This document shows, in pieces, positions 24,140-35,918 of a DNA stretch of 64,000 bases. Every line of letters starts with the position of its first letter. Within the stretch, counting starts at the first letter, position 1. The translations under genes and the position numbers were made by a program. The DNA is from Cristatella mucedo (taxonomy: Eukaryota > Bryozoa > Phylactolaemata > Cristatellidae), in contig WPIO01000006.1 of assembly GCA_009760855.2 (NCBI GenBank), forward strand, positions 9,271,001 to 9,335,000. Reading direction: 5' to 3'. The notes beneath the pieces are model-generated. The model worked only from the letters and a program-made list of their open reading frames with translations, was not told the origin of the DNA and did not search any database.

Positions 24140-24719
24140 ATCCGATTATCTCTCGACCCCCTTTAATTTCTCAATGGACGAACAGTTCGGCCAACGTGTA
24201 TTCTCAGTCAGCTACGTTCAGGCTGAGAAACTTGATGTACAGTTAGCACCATGGTGGTAAGCAAGCCAGCGCGGTCAGTAAATAAAACCCAACCAGCCGT
24301 TGAGAGTCCGCCTGTGATGGCGAAACTGAATCGGGCATCCTACTATGCCAAAAAAGGGGGCGCGGCTTCTTTGCTGCATCCCTGGCTTGAACTGGCCATG
24401 CTCCTTCCATAAAGGTTTGACATGAGATGGTGCAACGGAACACTCGTTATACTATCTGTGTAAGTAAATTAACCGCGCATGTCACTAGTAGCCCACAAGC
24501 AAGCCATTCACACATGTGTCGGCCATTCGCAAACCAGAACTACAACTGCAAACTACGGCAGCCACAACAAGCTAGAAGGTATACCTCTAGAACCTTCTGG
24601 ACTTAATGGCCTCAAGATCAAGTCAGTAGAATATTAATAGGCGATCGTGATTGAAACCAACTTCTGCTTAGTATTTACTTACAGCAGTCGTGTTACTTCA
24701 TTTCAGCAGTTATTTTGCC
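24140..24719. other. Unassigned DNA
   Basis: Nothing recognised. Confidence 0.4.
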
Positions 24720-24807
24720 TTTCTTCCTCTTTCTTCTCCTCGTCTTTCTCTCTCGCTCTCTCTCTCTCTATATATATATGTATGTATATATATATATATA
24801 TATATAT
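24720..24807. repeat. Compound microsatellite, pyrimidine tract then (TA)n
   Basis: A TTC/CTC-rich stretch passes into (TC)n and then (TA)n with two ATG interruptions. Confidence 0.95.
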
Positions 24808-25869
24808 GATTGGTGTAAGTAATCTAACTATGCATGTCACTGGCCCCAATCATATTTCGTGGAATCAGCTGGGATCAGAGGCATCTAGCCTGCGGGTGTG
24901 GAGCTCAATACCGGACTTCTTGCGCAGCAACGATGTCCCGGCCCCTGCTGTCGAATAAAGTACTTACCGCGCAGCTGCCCCTCTACTGCTCTGCTAGCTG
25001 TTTCGAAGTCACTTTAAATGACTAAAAACTGTCAGAATTACAAAAAAAATCTCAGATCGAAACTTTAGCAACCCTCGCATTTAGATATCAAAGCCTTATT
25101 GACCACCAAACAAGCAAGTGAACAGACTCGCTTTCAGAGCGAGCGACTCACGCCAAAGCAATCAGGGAGAGGCTCGCGAGAGTACACGAGAACACGTGAT
25201 AGCATCCGAGAGAAATCGAATACATATACCTATCGACCAACAATTGTGTAGCACGCATGAGAGTATGGAGAGTGAGTTTCATAATACAACAGCAACAATT
25301 GTGGTAAGCTAGGCACAAGATGGTCAGAGCGGCGAAAAGCCGCGCTGGGGTGTCGCCCATTCGCTACCGTAAATTTTCGATATGGCGCTATTTACAGACT
25401 GCAAGCCGTTTGCAACAGGCTGACGAGTGGTCTCGAAGTGCAATTGTCAATGACATGTTTATTGCAAAGTTATGTTATTTAAAACAAACTTGGCTCTGAA
25501 TTTGAAGTCAGACTAAATTGGCGAATGCAGATTACGGCCGCATGCGGCCTCGATCGAAAGAGAAGACACGAGAGGAGTGTATTCCATCTCAGCCACTTTA
25601 TGATAACGAGCCTTCGCTTTATCGTCATGAAGTACGGCGTAGCATAAGGATCCATTTTAGGCACACGTATTTTTAGTATTAATAAATCTCCATTAAGCCG
25701 ATTGAATCGCCAAGCACAATCTACGATTTTTTATTTGTATGCATCTGGCATGCAGCCGCACCTACGTTTGATCCTTCTTTGACTTCTCGGCGTCTGAAAC
25801 TGTCTCAGCTCTTTTGCTGTTTGGCATTGCTGAGATTCACACCTGCAATTGGTTCAAATTTGGCAGCAA
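24808..25869. other. Unassigned DNA
   Basis: No gene recognised. Frames of up to 70 codons on both strands show no motif. Confidence 0.4.
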
Positions 25870-26195
25870 GGCTTGCCTATCGTTAATTTTGCAACTGCCA
25901 CATTACACCGGTTCTTGCCAGTCTGAACAATCGGCACTCGTTACCCATCCAACTGGCTCCGCAACAATTGCAAATCAAACAGCGTTCGGACTTCAAGAAT
26001 CTTTCATTCTCTCCTTTTGGTCTCTCTATTATCCTGCTTCGGCTTTCCTATCTGAATTAGTTCCACATCAGATCTATCGTCTCCTAAAGACCGTGCCCCT
26101 ATTTACTGTGGACACTCTCAAAGCTCACTACAAGCGGACATCATGTCATCTTCGGATTTGGATGGCATCCAAAAAAAGAAGCTGAAAACCTACCC
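25870..26195 (+). mobile_element. LINE-A relic, strongly decayed
   Basis: The frame at 25814-26185 (123 codons) is the remnant of the reverse transcriptase C-terminus. Nucleotide landmarks shared with LINE-A include the CCACATTACACC block near 25899, ACTGGCTCC near 25949, the CTTCAAGAATC block near 25991 and a CACATCAGATCTA block near 26065. No stem-loop or tail was found. Confidence 0.5.
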
Positions 26196-26398
26196 GTTCC
26201 TTAGAACCTTTGCTCTGGCTAAGTGAATTGCACTTAATGCGGTACTTAATGCTTGTTCTGAAACTGCGAACGTTGTGGCTGTATGCCGGCGTGATTCGCT
26301 CTTGCATAGTGCCATGGTGACGTTTACTTTTTCCACGTGTGCTTTTTGTGCCATGCGTAGCGCACGTTTCTAACCAAGGGTCCTAAAAGAAAAAATAC

Positions 26399-26567
26399 AA
26401 GCTGATTCAAGAGCCTCTTTTGCATAGCTGCAGAAGAGCCTTTACGGCTATCATCACCGCTTGCAGTAGCGATAAAGAATCCTCCACCCACGGATTCGAC
26501 CCTAAGTCCACGGGAACGAGGCCGTGAAAAGCAACCGCCTTACCTAGTACACCATCACGGCTCAACA
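26399..26567 (-). mobile_element. SINE-1 copy (minus strand)
   Basis: It begins with AGCTGATTCAAGAGCC (26400), then AGCC-tttac-GGCT (26438-26450) and the CGCTTGCAG core. The B box complement is damaged (GGATTCGACCCT at about 26492-26503). The A box side ends near CACGGCTCA (26557-26565). Confidence 0.85.
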
Positions 26568-26724
26568 CACCAGGGTCCTACTAATTATTAACCCCTCCCC
26601 CGAACGTAGTCTTTCGAGCGTATGTATGTCGAAGCATGAACGTGCACGCTTTTTAAAACTTTTCTGAGCACTGTATCGTGCTTTACAATTGACCCTTGGT
26701 GCTTGGTTCACTTTCAGAGAGTTG

Positions 26725-26790
26725 TAAAGCATCTAAATGGACATTCGCTTCTCTAGGGGCGTTATGCAAAAGCCTTATAATTACTATTAC
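26725..26790 (+). mobile_element. Stem-loop and tail remnant of LINE-A or SINE-2
   Basis: GTAAAGCATCTAAATGG...CTTCTCTAGGGGCGTTATG at about 26725-26767 matches the conserved stem-loop with several changes, and AT-rich sequence follows. The identifying 5' sequence is missing, so the parent family is uncertain. Confidence 0.45.
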
Positions 26791-26920
26791 CATCATCGTC
26801 GTCGTCACTGTCATCAAGGGGCCTCTCACTCCTCGAATGAGAGGTTTTAGTCAATGAATGCACAGTCAATTGTTTTAGTCAATGAAGCACAATTAATCGT
26901 AGCTCCTTTTTCGTTGTCCC

Positions 26921-27517
26921 TTAGAGCCGCCGCCCGAACAGAGATTGTGTGGCATGAATACCCTGTAAAAAAAAATGATATGTCAAGGTCGAAGAGCTAC
27001 TGTGCGAGTTTGTGCATGACCAACTTGACCAACATCCTCTGACATTGAGAATGCTCTGTGTATTTCTTGGCAAGTTCCTACTTTGATCTTGCAGTTTGGA
27101 GCCCTGGCCATATGTAAAAGTTGGATCGCGCATAAAACGCAGGTTTAGTGGCGTATTATCGAAAGACGCTAGGAGATACGCCGCCGGTGCTTTGATAAGC
27201 CACAACATTGCAATTGCTCGCGATGCACCATCGAAGAGAGCGCGCCTAACATCGCCGCCCCTCCGCACCTCCAGCAAAACGCTCAGATGTGTTTGAGGTG
27301 TCCAGGCTTGCTTGCGTGCGCGCTTATGAGTATGTGCGTTCGAGCCTTCTTGCGGGACGCTCAATGGCTGCTTGCGCCAATGCTTCGGTCGTTGTGACAT
27401 TCTGTCTTGGCACCCGAAGCTACGCGAACCGTCCATTCGGTCGTGGACCAACTTCGTAGACAGCTCCATCGTCAGACCTCGTTCGGCCGGCTGCTTGCAT
27501 ATTTGTTGTGCACGCAC
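26921..27517 (-). other. Unrecognised open reading frame, 198 codons
   Basis: This is the longest frame outside repeats and CpG-rich blocks. The N-terminal half of the product is basic (HTHKRARKQ near residue 65), followed by a mixed region. No known domain, signal peptide or membrane segment is recognised. Its 5' part lies at the edge of a CpG-rich block, so it could be an exon or a chance frame. I cannot choose. Confidence 0.15.
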
Positions 27518-28760
27518 CTGGGCGGTGTCCGGTGGCTGAGCACTCCTCGTGAGTGCTCAAGTATTCGCTTCGCTGTAAGTGCGGCAGAATTGCCGGTGCG
27601 TTCAATGGTCACCATGCTCGAGAGGTTCATGCGCAGAGCAATGCATTAGACCAGCATCTTAGGTCTTCGTTTAACTCGACCGGCTACCGGTCCCTGACTC
27701 GCCCGTCGGTCTGGCTGAGCCTCGACCCACGCCGCTCTCGTCGGCAGCCAGCGCACTGTATTCATTTCGTCCGCCAGGGGCTCGAGTGTCTCGGCGGAGT
27801 TCCAAATCGGGAGCGGTCACCTAGCGCTATCGTCGCCCAAAATCCTCAAGCCGTTTTGTTCGTCAGGGCTTCCTGTTTGCACGTGTAAGCGTATAATTAA
27901 CCCGCTTCCATTTGCGTCTATCAGTTATGCTAATGACCGGCGATGTTTGCAAGTATAATCGGCCCTCTGTCGTACTAGAAACGTGCTCCGCTAAGCAGTG
28001 CTGGGAACCGACGGGCATCCATTTAGCGGGCGGCAAGGGGGGGGGGGGTATGGGCGTACGTGAAGAGCGGTAGGCGGCGGGTTCGCGACGCCGTTGAGTA
28101 CGCTTACGGCGTCGCCCGCTGACTTTCGAGTGCTCGAGCAGCGATCGGAGGCCGCTGCCGCCGCGATGGTCGCTCGCCACAGCGAGCTGAGGTCACGGTC
28201 CGTGGCTCGGCGGCAGGTTGCGTCAGCTCGACCTTTGCATTGCGATGGGCCTCGGCTCGCTCTGCTCCGCGAGCGACGTTCGAGGACCCGAAAAAACAGG
28301 ATCAAAGCGCTTGCGCTGCTCACCCGAACGCAGCCGGCACCGACTCTCCTCGCTGCAGGGGGTGGCGGAAAAAACACCACACTTCAGCTCGCGGCTTCTC
28401 TCTGAGTCAGGCAGCTTACGGCTAGCCTTCGCGTCGGCGGCGCCACGTAAGCGGACTAGGTGCCCGCCACCAAAAACGCTGTGCGCATCGGAATGTCACC
28501 GCCTACATCCGCTGCCCACTTACTCGATTGAGAGTAATCAATAGCGCCCAGTCGCGGTTACGAGGTCGCCTTAATGCACCAGCCGCCGATTCGAGTGTCG
28601 AACCGAGTGCCTGCCGGAAGTGCTGTTGGCTTCGGCGGCAGCGGAGCGGCGATTACCTGAGACGTCGTCTGAGAGGCCGAGCTCTCTGTAGTCGCACTGA
28701 AGCCCAGCTCGTGGGTGGGACAGCTGTTGGTGACGAATGCAAAGACAAGACAGCTACACT
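27330..28760. other. CpG-rich block
   Basis: CpG dinucleotides are dense here, and frames are open in several registers on both strands, as expected of GC-rich DNA. A perfect 8-bp hairpin (GAGCACTC/GAGTGCTC) lies at 27538-27558, and a run of G residues near 28038-28048. It could be a promoter or first exon of a host gene, but no coding motif is recognised. Confidence 0.4.
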
Positions 28761-29007
28761 GACGATGTCAAACTAGGCGTCTGAAAATCCTCGGTAGTAA
28801 TATACGCTAGAGCCAGGCGATGTGACAAAGCCATGCGTTGAGTACAACCATAGTTGGATATGCTAGGATTTTGCTATGCCGGACGAGGACGGACTTACTT
28901 CAAGGGGGCAGTGAAGCAGCTCTTTGCTAAGTAAGCCATATTATGACTGCTAGGGTTATTTTTAGTTCGAGGCTCCTGAATTGTATTGTGGCTAGGAAAA
29001 AACTCTT

Positions 29008-29195
29008 GCTGATTTGACAGCCTCTTTTTGCATAGCGGCAGAACAGCCTTAAGGCTATTCCCGCCGCTTGCAGCGGCAATAATGGATCGCCCGCCGCAGG
29101 ATTCGAACCTGCAATCTCTGGACCGCGGTCGTGGGTTCTTGGGACCGAGGTCCGAAAGAGAAACCGTATTACCAAGTGCGCCATCACGGCTCAGC
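29008..29195 (-). mobile_element. SINE-1 copy (minus strand) with an enlarged tRNA-like arm
   Basis: The two body hairpins are perfect here: AGCC-ttaa-GGCT at 29045-29056 and GCCGCT-tgc-AGCGGC at 29063-29077. The B box complement is GGATTCGAACCT (29099-29110). Between the boxes this copy carries about 20 extra bases with a repeated GGACCG...GGTC motif, so the anticodon-arm region is longer than in other copies. Confidence 0.88.
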
Positions 29196-29347
29196 ACCAG
29201 TTATACGACAATAATCTGTGCCCAAGGCAACATAAAAGCCGAAGTAAGGCTATTGGCAGTTAGTTGTGCCGCGGCAATTGAGTTGAGTTGTGCTCAAGGC
29301 CTTGGGCCGCACGACAGTTTTACGTCATGGCTGGTGCTGGATTCCTG
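29196..29347. repeat. Possible dispersed repeat, related to 45270-45345
   Basis: The sequence ATAATCTGTGCCCAAGGC...AAAAGCCGAAG near 29209-29243 resembles ATAATCTATTGCCAAGGC...AAAAGCGGAAG near 45279-45312. The similarity then fades. Confidence 0.3.
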
Positions 29348-29640
29348 TAATAATAATAATAATATTAATATTAATAATACATGTGTGTAGCGACGTCAGA
29401 GAACTCTAAATTTGTTTAGGCACTTTACGTATGCTGCAAAGGAAGCACAGTTGAATGGTTAGTGAGAGCATGCTCAATGACAAGAAGCATAACATGGTCA
29501 GAGGTGACATGTACAAGGTCAGCATGCAAAGATGGTTAGTGGCAGCATGCACAGCGTCAGCATGCATAAGCGCACAAAGGACGAATCCCGTGGATCCACC
29601 AAATGCTCTGATAACGCTTTGTCCCTGTACGTTAACTTCT
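29348..29640 (-). mobile_element. LINE-A 3' end fragment (minus strand)
   Basis: An AAT-rich tail (29348-29380) is followed by a diverged stem-loop (about 29390-29430). The clearest set of the three tandem units lies at 29455-29493, 29494-29531 and 29532-29570, each starting ATGGTYAG. The start of the C-terminal coding region is near 29585-29620. Confidence 0.85.
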
Positions 29641-30829
29641 GAACGCTTTAGATATGGAGTTATGTTTAGATAGGAGCACTCCTCCATGTGCCCTCGCTCC
29701 TCCTGCCGAGTTTCGCTACTGCCGTGTTCCGGGCGTGCATGCGTGCATCGGTGCCGAACCCTTAAGTCGCTAGTCTCGAGCCCACGGTCACACAAGGTCG
29801 CCAGTCACTCATCGGCAAGGACGAGCACCGCTACCTACAAGCGCAGTGCTGGCGGCCTAGTGACTCTTTCGCAAAATCGTCTACGGTGCGTTGGCAACAC
29901 CCCACAGAATAGAAAATACACAAGGCAGCTCGATACGTGCGATTCGATTAGGGATTCCGGTGCAAGGAAATAAACCGGCGACCTATTAACCAGCCCGCAC
30001 CTGCATTCTTGCGTGCTTTTGCAGCTTGCTTGGGCTGTATACCTAGTCATTGGCACTGCCTATCTGCTATCGCTATTATTATAAGTTTTATATAATCATG
30101 TTTACTTTCATAACCGCAGCCTAGCCATGAAAAACTGCGTCCATCCGACCTCTGGCATCCAACAATACAGTTTTTCTTCTTTAAGTAATTTAGTATTGAG
30201 TAATTGCATGCACTACTAATTACAGTAGTAAATTATTATGCAATGGGTATTCGCGACGCTATTTGCCAGATCGGATGTTTTTACCGCCAACAGGTACATA
30301 CTAAAGCACTCCAGAGGGATAACAATTAAAATGGTTAGCAAAGAATCTTCTCGTATAACATTAAACTGCCGGATTCAAAAGATTTACATGGTCACCGGAG
30401 GTCACCAGCGGCGAGAAGGAGGCAGCGATTGTGGCTGCAGAACGGAATCGCTTATTCTACTGAGAAGACTGCAAGCAAAGATGAGCAGAGGACGAGCACA
30501 GATGTGTAGAGGACGCACTGAATACGAGAACAGCCCTTCTGTGCAATCAAGAGGGTACGCCGTCAAAACTTAAGGCTTAACCGTGCGGCGATGGAATCAG
30601 TTTAGGACCGTGCCGCACCTCGTCGGGCGACAAAGGAGACACACAGTACCTCATGGTGTCCGCATAATAGGATCGGCTCAGATTCGGAGGGCGGTCTGCG
30701 ATCTGGAGGCTAGCAGCCCAGCAACTACATCTGCCTGCTTCTAGTGGCAAATGCAACGCGCCTTTGTCAAACTCGGCGGCTCGAAGTGCTTGGAAAGTTG
30801 TCACACACTATATTTTTAGTAGTGAGCAC
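29641..30829. other. Unassigned DNA
   Basis: No gene or repeat recognised. A frame at 30238-30573 (111 codons, plus) has no known motif. Confidence 0.4.
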
Positions 30830-31780
30830 CGAGTCATGCACCTCGCGCTGTTGGACGACTTCGAGCACGGGTCTCGCTTGTGCGATCTCGGCTCGATTGT
30901 CGAGGAGCGAGTCTCGTACAGGGCGACGGTCGCGGCGGCACAAAACATGCCCGCCACCTTCAAGTGGGGGACTGAGAAGCCTGGCAGGCAGGCGGGCAGG
31001 CAGGTTTACGTTTATACGAGTGCAAAGCCCAGCGACAGGCGACACCCGCCGCCCGGCTTCGACGGATGTCAAACGCGCGTCGGCAGGTGGCTAATGAGGC
31101 CTCGCTTGCACTCGTCTGGCGGCGCTGTCGGCGGCGCTTCACTGGAGCGACACCTTCGGCCGGTGCTCGTTGCTTCGAATGCACGGCCTCGCTACAAAGC
31201 CTCCGGTCTCGATTCATCGGCGCAGCCGGAATTGCCTGCGCAGTTCCTGCTAAGCAAAATTGAGCGTCGGTCATTTCCTCGCCGGCCAATTACCGGGTGA
31301 CAGCTGAAGGAGCAACCCCGAGTGCACGCTGCACTCTGGGCCTGCCAAATGGGGTCGAGCGCCCTCTCGAATTCACCTCCCACCTCCGGTTGTTACGCTC
31401 ACGCATTTCATTGCAATTGCTCTCAACTGCTTTGAGATACTGTCACCTTGACACGTAGCTATGCAGCGATTATTCACTGCCTCTAATGAATACTTAGGAA
31501 TCGGCGTCGGTGGGAAGCTTAAATCGTTTTTTCGTTACTCATCGTTCGCCCGGGGTAATAATGGCTACGAATATCATCGAGTACGGCAACCGTGCTCGGT
31601 CAGCTCCGACGTGCCGTGGCCACGGGCCGCCGCCGTCGGTGCGAATGACGAAAGGCGATCCTGTAATGAAGTCGCACCGGCCGCTCGCGCCCCGATAGCG
31701 GCCGACCCTCTCAGCAGCCGGCTCCGCCATGACAGTGGTCGGATCGAACGCTTGCGGGCTCTCTAGTCCCAGCTGGCAAG
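30830..31780. other. CpG-rich block with overlapping frames
   Basis: Frames of 178 codons (30764-31300, plus) and about 110 codons (minus) overlap. None has a recognised domain and codon register is not conserved between them. A short GGCAGGCAGGCGGGCAGGCAGG stretch lies near 30979-31002. It could contain a promoter or first exon. No TATA box or splice site can be assigned with confidence. Confidence 0.35.
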
Positions 31781-33959
31781 AACTTGGCTTCTGACGACGC
31801 AGTGGTCCGGGCTTCAGCACTTCACTTCGGCATCGATTTATTGGTGGGAAGCCGCCCTTTCAGAAAAAACTGCGGCCACGGACTAGAATCTAATCTTCTA
31901 AAAAGCTTTGACGGGTTGCTAAATTGGCGCGATTTACGAATATATATGCATTTGTTTATTTATAATATTGTTCATTTGTATGCGCTCTAAAAGAACTAAA
32001 TCTCTATCTTGATGCTATGCATATGCTTCTCGTGGGTCGACCCTGAGACCTTTGTCATTAAAGATGAGCACCTTAACCATGGGCCAAACCAGATCGACAA
32101 CGGCAGTCGGCGAATGATCTTCACGACGTACCTTACTGCCCGGTACCTGAAAGCCCTAGCAGGGAGCCGATATATGGCCGTTACGAGTTACGCAGCATTC
32201 TCAACAAGCAGCATCGACTCCGCCAGTTTCGGCCAAGGCGGTACGTGGAAAGGGGGACTAGCAGACCCAAGTCTTCCTTAGACGCAAGCGAATGAGTTCG
32301 CCGGCCTGCTGGCCGCCCGACCGTGTGCCCCGCCCGGCACGCCATCGGCTGCTGAGTCGAGCTCCAGCGTCGAGCCCCGCGAGCAGGTGCCGATGCGTGG
32401 CCGGTGGATGCGTGCGTGCAGTGGAGAACCGACTTGTTCTGCTCGAAAAAGAATCAGAGCCGAGTTCTGAAAGAACTCGTCTGGGCACCCCGTCATTCCT
32501 GATTTTCTCGATTCAAATCTGAAAACTACCGGGCGTGAAGCACCAATGGCTAAATTATCAAAAGTAACATACTACGTAAGGTCAAGGGAGCAAGCTCGGT
32601 TGCTTCAAGTGAATAGCGCGTAGCTAGAAGGAAGCTCTTCGGCTTCGCTCCGCTTGCTTAGTTGAGCGGGCGTTGAAATTCATGGTGCATTCGCAAGCAT
32701 AGTAATAATCACTCTGTCCGTGCAGTTGCTAGTCGCCTCCTGGCCGCTGGTATAAAAACCGTTTTAAGGTTTCAAGGTCAATGGTTGGCGCCTGAAAATT
32801 CTGGCAACTTGCCCAGCCTGGGGTGAGAATATTTCTCTGACGAGTAGCTTACGACGACGCTGGTGGAACTTCAGTTGCCCTGCCGAATAAAGTAGGGTGG
32901 CCAACCTCGTTTTAAGATATCCATTGGGGGAATCTTTTCGGCCCGGGAATGAGACCTGCCCAGCGGTCTTAAGGGCACCGTACGCAATGAATGGCTTTGC
33001 GATAGCTCCTTGGTTGGGACGTGACTGCTGGAACAAACACCGTGCTGTCAAAGAGGCATGGAGAACTGCAGGATCTACAGTCCTTCACACAAAACACGTT
33101 TTATTGCTTGAAATGGGTCGAGTCCTTTCAAACGCGTGACACGTACTTTTATATCCCGCGTCATGAATCACTGCTAGTGACTCGTACTCAATCGGCGTCT
33201 AAGATAGCACGTATGGTGACGATAGCAGACCAGCACAGCTATCGTGAACGCTCATGCATTAATAACAAGCTTAGGTTCTTAACTCCTTGTTGCGTGTTCT
33301 AGTCCAGATGAGTTTTACATCAGCCAAAAACGAATAAAGTATCACTGCCGAATCGTCATCGCTTATCCAGATAAATTTTCACAAAGTTGTATGATGGATA
33401 TCCATTTCCGAATTCTAATAGCTCAGCAACCGAGAATAATAGCTGGCAATAGCAGGAGATATACCTCTTTCCTCGATACCCCTTCTTTTGCTGACGTTTC
33501 CAATGACGTAAACCTAACCTTTTTCAGAATCGGGAATCACGGCATCAACAGTCCATGAGTATGCTCCTTAATTACAGGTTCCTGTGCAATATGATAAGAT
33601 AATCATAAACCGATATTAAAGAGAAGTGAGTGCCCCTTCCAATTTTCCTGCTGGCATGCCGATCACGAGTCAGTTGTTAGTCTGATCTGTCCAGCTGATG
33701 CTACATTGGCTGTAATTAGAGAGATTGGGAAAGGCTGAGGTAATTGAGGAACAGTACTCTGGTTTTCCGATATCGGTAGTACATATTCACTGGTCCCGCG
33801 ATGGATGCCTAGCACTCGATACTGCCGAGTAAGCTCTGCCGTATCCTACAAACGACGATCTCCTGGCTATTAGCATGCACCAAATCATAAAAATCTGTTA
33901 AGCAAGCAAAGCACTCTGGGAAAACGACAACTTCAGTAGGGCATGAGGAAAGCTGATTG
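31781..33959. other. Unassigned DNA
   Basis: No gene recognised. A second GC-rich patch lies at about 32280-32480. A minus-strand frame at 32764-33051 (95 codons) is rich in arginine and glutamine and is not recognised. Confidence 0.4.
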
Positions 33960-34430
33960 GAACAGTGCACCTTCAGCTGAGACAACTGATACAAAATCAA
34001 TGCAGACTGTGACAGAAGCAGAATTTAATTCAAGGCTCTTTTTTGCTTGCGAACTGAAGGCCCGATCGCTAAACATGTGAATGTAGAGCGAGGAACGGCG
34101 AAACGACCGGAAGCCAGGGTTTAGGGCGATGGAGGGCATGTGACTGGAGGAGCAATGTCAGATAGTTATGCTGGTTCGCGCTAGAGAAGCACCTTGTAGG
34201 CCAGGGAAGGCCATCGAAAGAACCTTAAAGTCTTTTCTGGGATTTACAGGAAACCAGTAAAGCTCTGACAAAAGTTGCCTTCAAACGAGCTGCTGAGGGC
34301 CACACCAGCTGCAGAAGATTTAGGGTGCAGGTACCGAGTAATGAATCAGGCAGATTGCCATAATCCTATTGCGACGTCACAAAACGCATAAATTACCTTA
34401 GCCTTCTTACTCATGTGTAACCAGGGGTAA
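33960..34430 (-). mobile_element. Diverged LINE relic, reverse transcriptase C-terminus
   Basis: The minus strand reads, in LINE order with frameshifts: DYGNLPDSLLG (about 34372-34340), LQLVWPSAARL (about 34320-34288), YWFPVNPRKDFKVLSM (about 34260-34210) and FSDRAFSSQAKKS (about 34070-34033). These match the end of L2/CR1-type ORF2 proteins but are more diverged than LINE-A. It may be the same family as 14020-14722. Confidence 0.55.
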
Positions 34431-34489
34431 AACCATACCTTATATTTTCTGTGATTTCCATGGAGCTTGCAGCTGTCCATCTTAACCTT

Positions 34490-34694
34490 TCTAATGCTGC
34501 CACTAACCCCATTTGCATGCTGACCCTGTGCATGTCACGCCTAACCATGTTATTCATGTTGTTTATCAAGCATGATATTATTCAACATTCAATCGTGTTT
34601 CCCTTTGCAGGCTAATGTAAAGCGCCTAGAAAGAGATTGAGTTCTCTGAGGGCGCTTTATCAAGTGCGTTATTATTATTGCTATTATTATTAAT
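34490..34694 (+). mobile_element. LINE-A 3' end fragment
   Basis: Only the end of the tandem units (GCATGCTGACCCTGTGCATG at 34515-34534), the stem-loop and the ATT tail are present. The stem-loop is perfect in this copy. It lies directly next to the minus-strand LINE relic. Confidence 0.9.
34618..34659 (+). promoter_or_regulatory. LINE-A 3' stem-loop, perfect copy
   Basis: The outer stem is TAAAGCGCC (34618-34626) with GGCGCTTTA (34651-34659), 9 of 9 pairs. The inner stem is AGAGA (34632-34636) with TCTCT (34643-34647). The ATT tail follows within about 20 bp. In L2/CR1-group elements the reverse transcriptase is thought to recognise a 3' RNA structure, and this is the natural candidate. That role is inference. 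Confidence 0.7.
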
Positions 34695-35664
34695 GTCCAG
34701 CCCTGGCCCTCACCAAGTTTCCACGCACAACATCGGCGCTGAAGCCATGAAAACCGTTCGACAATAAATGCAATCCAATATACGCCAGTGCTAAAGATAG
34801 CTGCTTGATTCAATCTGCAAAAATACCGACTAATAATTCTACTTGCAAGGGCAATGCGTGCGGTCAATTCTGTGCCAGAGGACTTCACTTTAGATGCGTA
34901 AAGGCCTTTGAAGTGGTCTGGCTAGAGGCTAGCGGTTCCTGCCCTAGGTAAGAAAGAAACAATGCGTGTGCGTCTGTTGCGTGTCTTAGCGAGCGTGGAC
35001 GCGTCTCGCCAATTTGCAGCTGCTGCACCTGCCACCAAGTGGGAGGCAACTGCTGCATACTGCAGATCCCCATAGCGTGCTAGCGCACGCAGCTCACCTC
35101 CTTCAACTCTGCCAGATTTCTGTTGTCGCCTAGCACACCAGACCATCTTTCCTAATTTTGGTAATTTTCTCATCAATTAATAACTCATCGTCTTTCCTAA
35201 TTTTGGCTAGACTACTTTCGGTGGACTCTTTTAGTTCTCTGTACCTAGAATATCACGGGCGAGGTTCCAAAATACAGCTAGCTAACTACTAGATAATTCT
35301 GCTTGAATATACTTGCGATCAGGCACAGCAGCTAACAGGCAAGCGACAGATGTGAGGCATAAACCGTATATTCCATAGATTGCACCGAGGCAAGAACCTA
35401 CGCCTCAAAAAGTCAGCATAGTATTTCGGCGGACACGCTAGGCATAATATATGAAAGACTTGATATATATTGGAAAACATATATTATCTATAGAGTAAAA
35501 GGTCGAACGGATCAGCAACACGTCGAAAGCTCCACGAAATGAATGGCATATATCCAGCCAGCACCTATAGGTCTTAACTAATAGATAAATTGCTTCTACA
35601 TATTTGTCTAGTCCATCTTTTTCTCTATCCCTCTCTACAGGAATAAAGGTAGCTTTTCTTTCTC
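34695..35664. other. Unassigned DNA
   Basis: No gene recognised. A fragment GTCTTTCCTAATTTTGG is duplicated at about 35146-35161 and 35190-35206. Confidence 0.4.
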
Positions 35665-35685
35665 CATCTCTCTCTCTCTCTCTAA

Positions 35686-35721
<36 letters not shown>

Positions 35722-35791
35722 TTATTTATTTATTTACTTATAAATTTCTCTATATTTCACTGTTACTCTCTCTAGTTCACCAACTCACTAG

Positions 35792-35825
<34 letters not shown>

Positions 35826-35842
35826 ATATATATATATGTGTG

Positions 35843-35911
<69 letters not shown>

Positions 35912-35918
35912 ATATATC
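35665..35918. repeat. Compound microsatellite (TC)n, (TA)n, (TG)n
   Basis: Alternating blocks: TC at about 35665-35682, TA at 35686-35703, TG at 35703-35721, TTTA repeats, then TA and TG blocks at 35791-35907. Tyrosine/isoleucine and cysteine/valine frames here are artefacts. Confidence 0.97.

Noticed and set aside
29455-29570. CRISPR-like array of short repeats
   Set aside because: The units are directly adjacent, have no spacers and are part of the LINE-A 3' end.
35604-35909. 101-codon frame rich in tyrosine, isoleucine, cysteine and valine
   Set aside because: It is a translation of (TA)n and (TG)n repeats.
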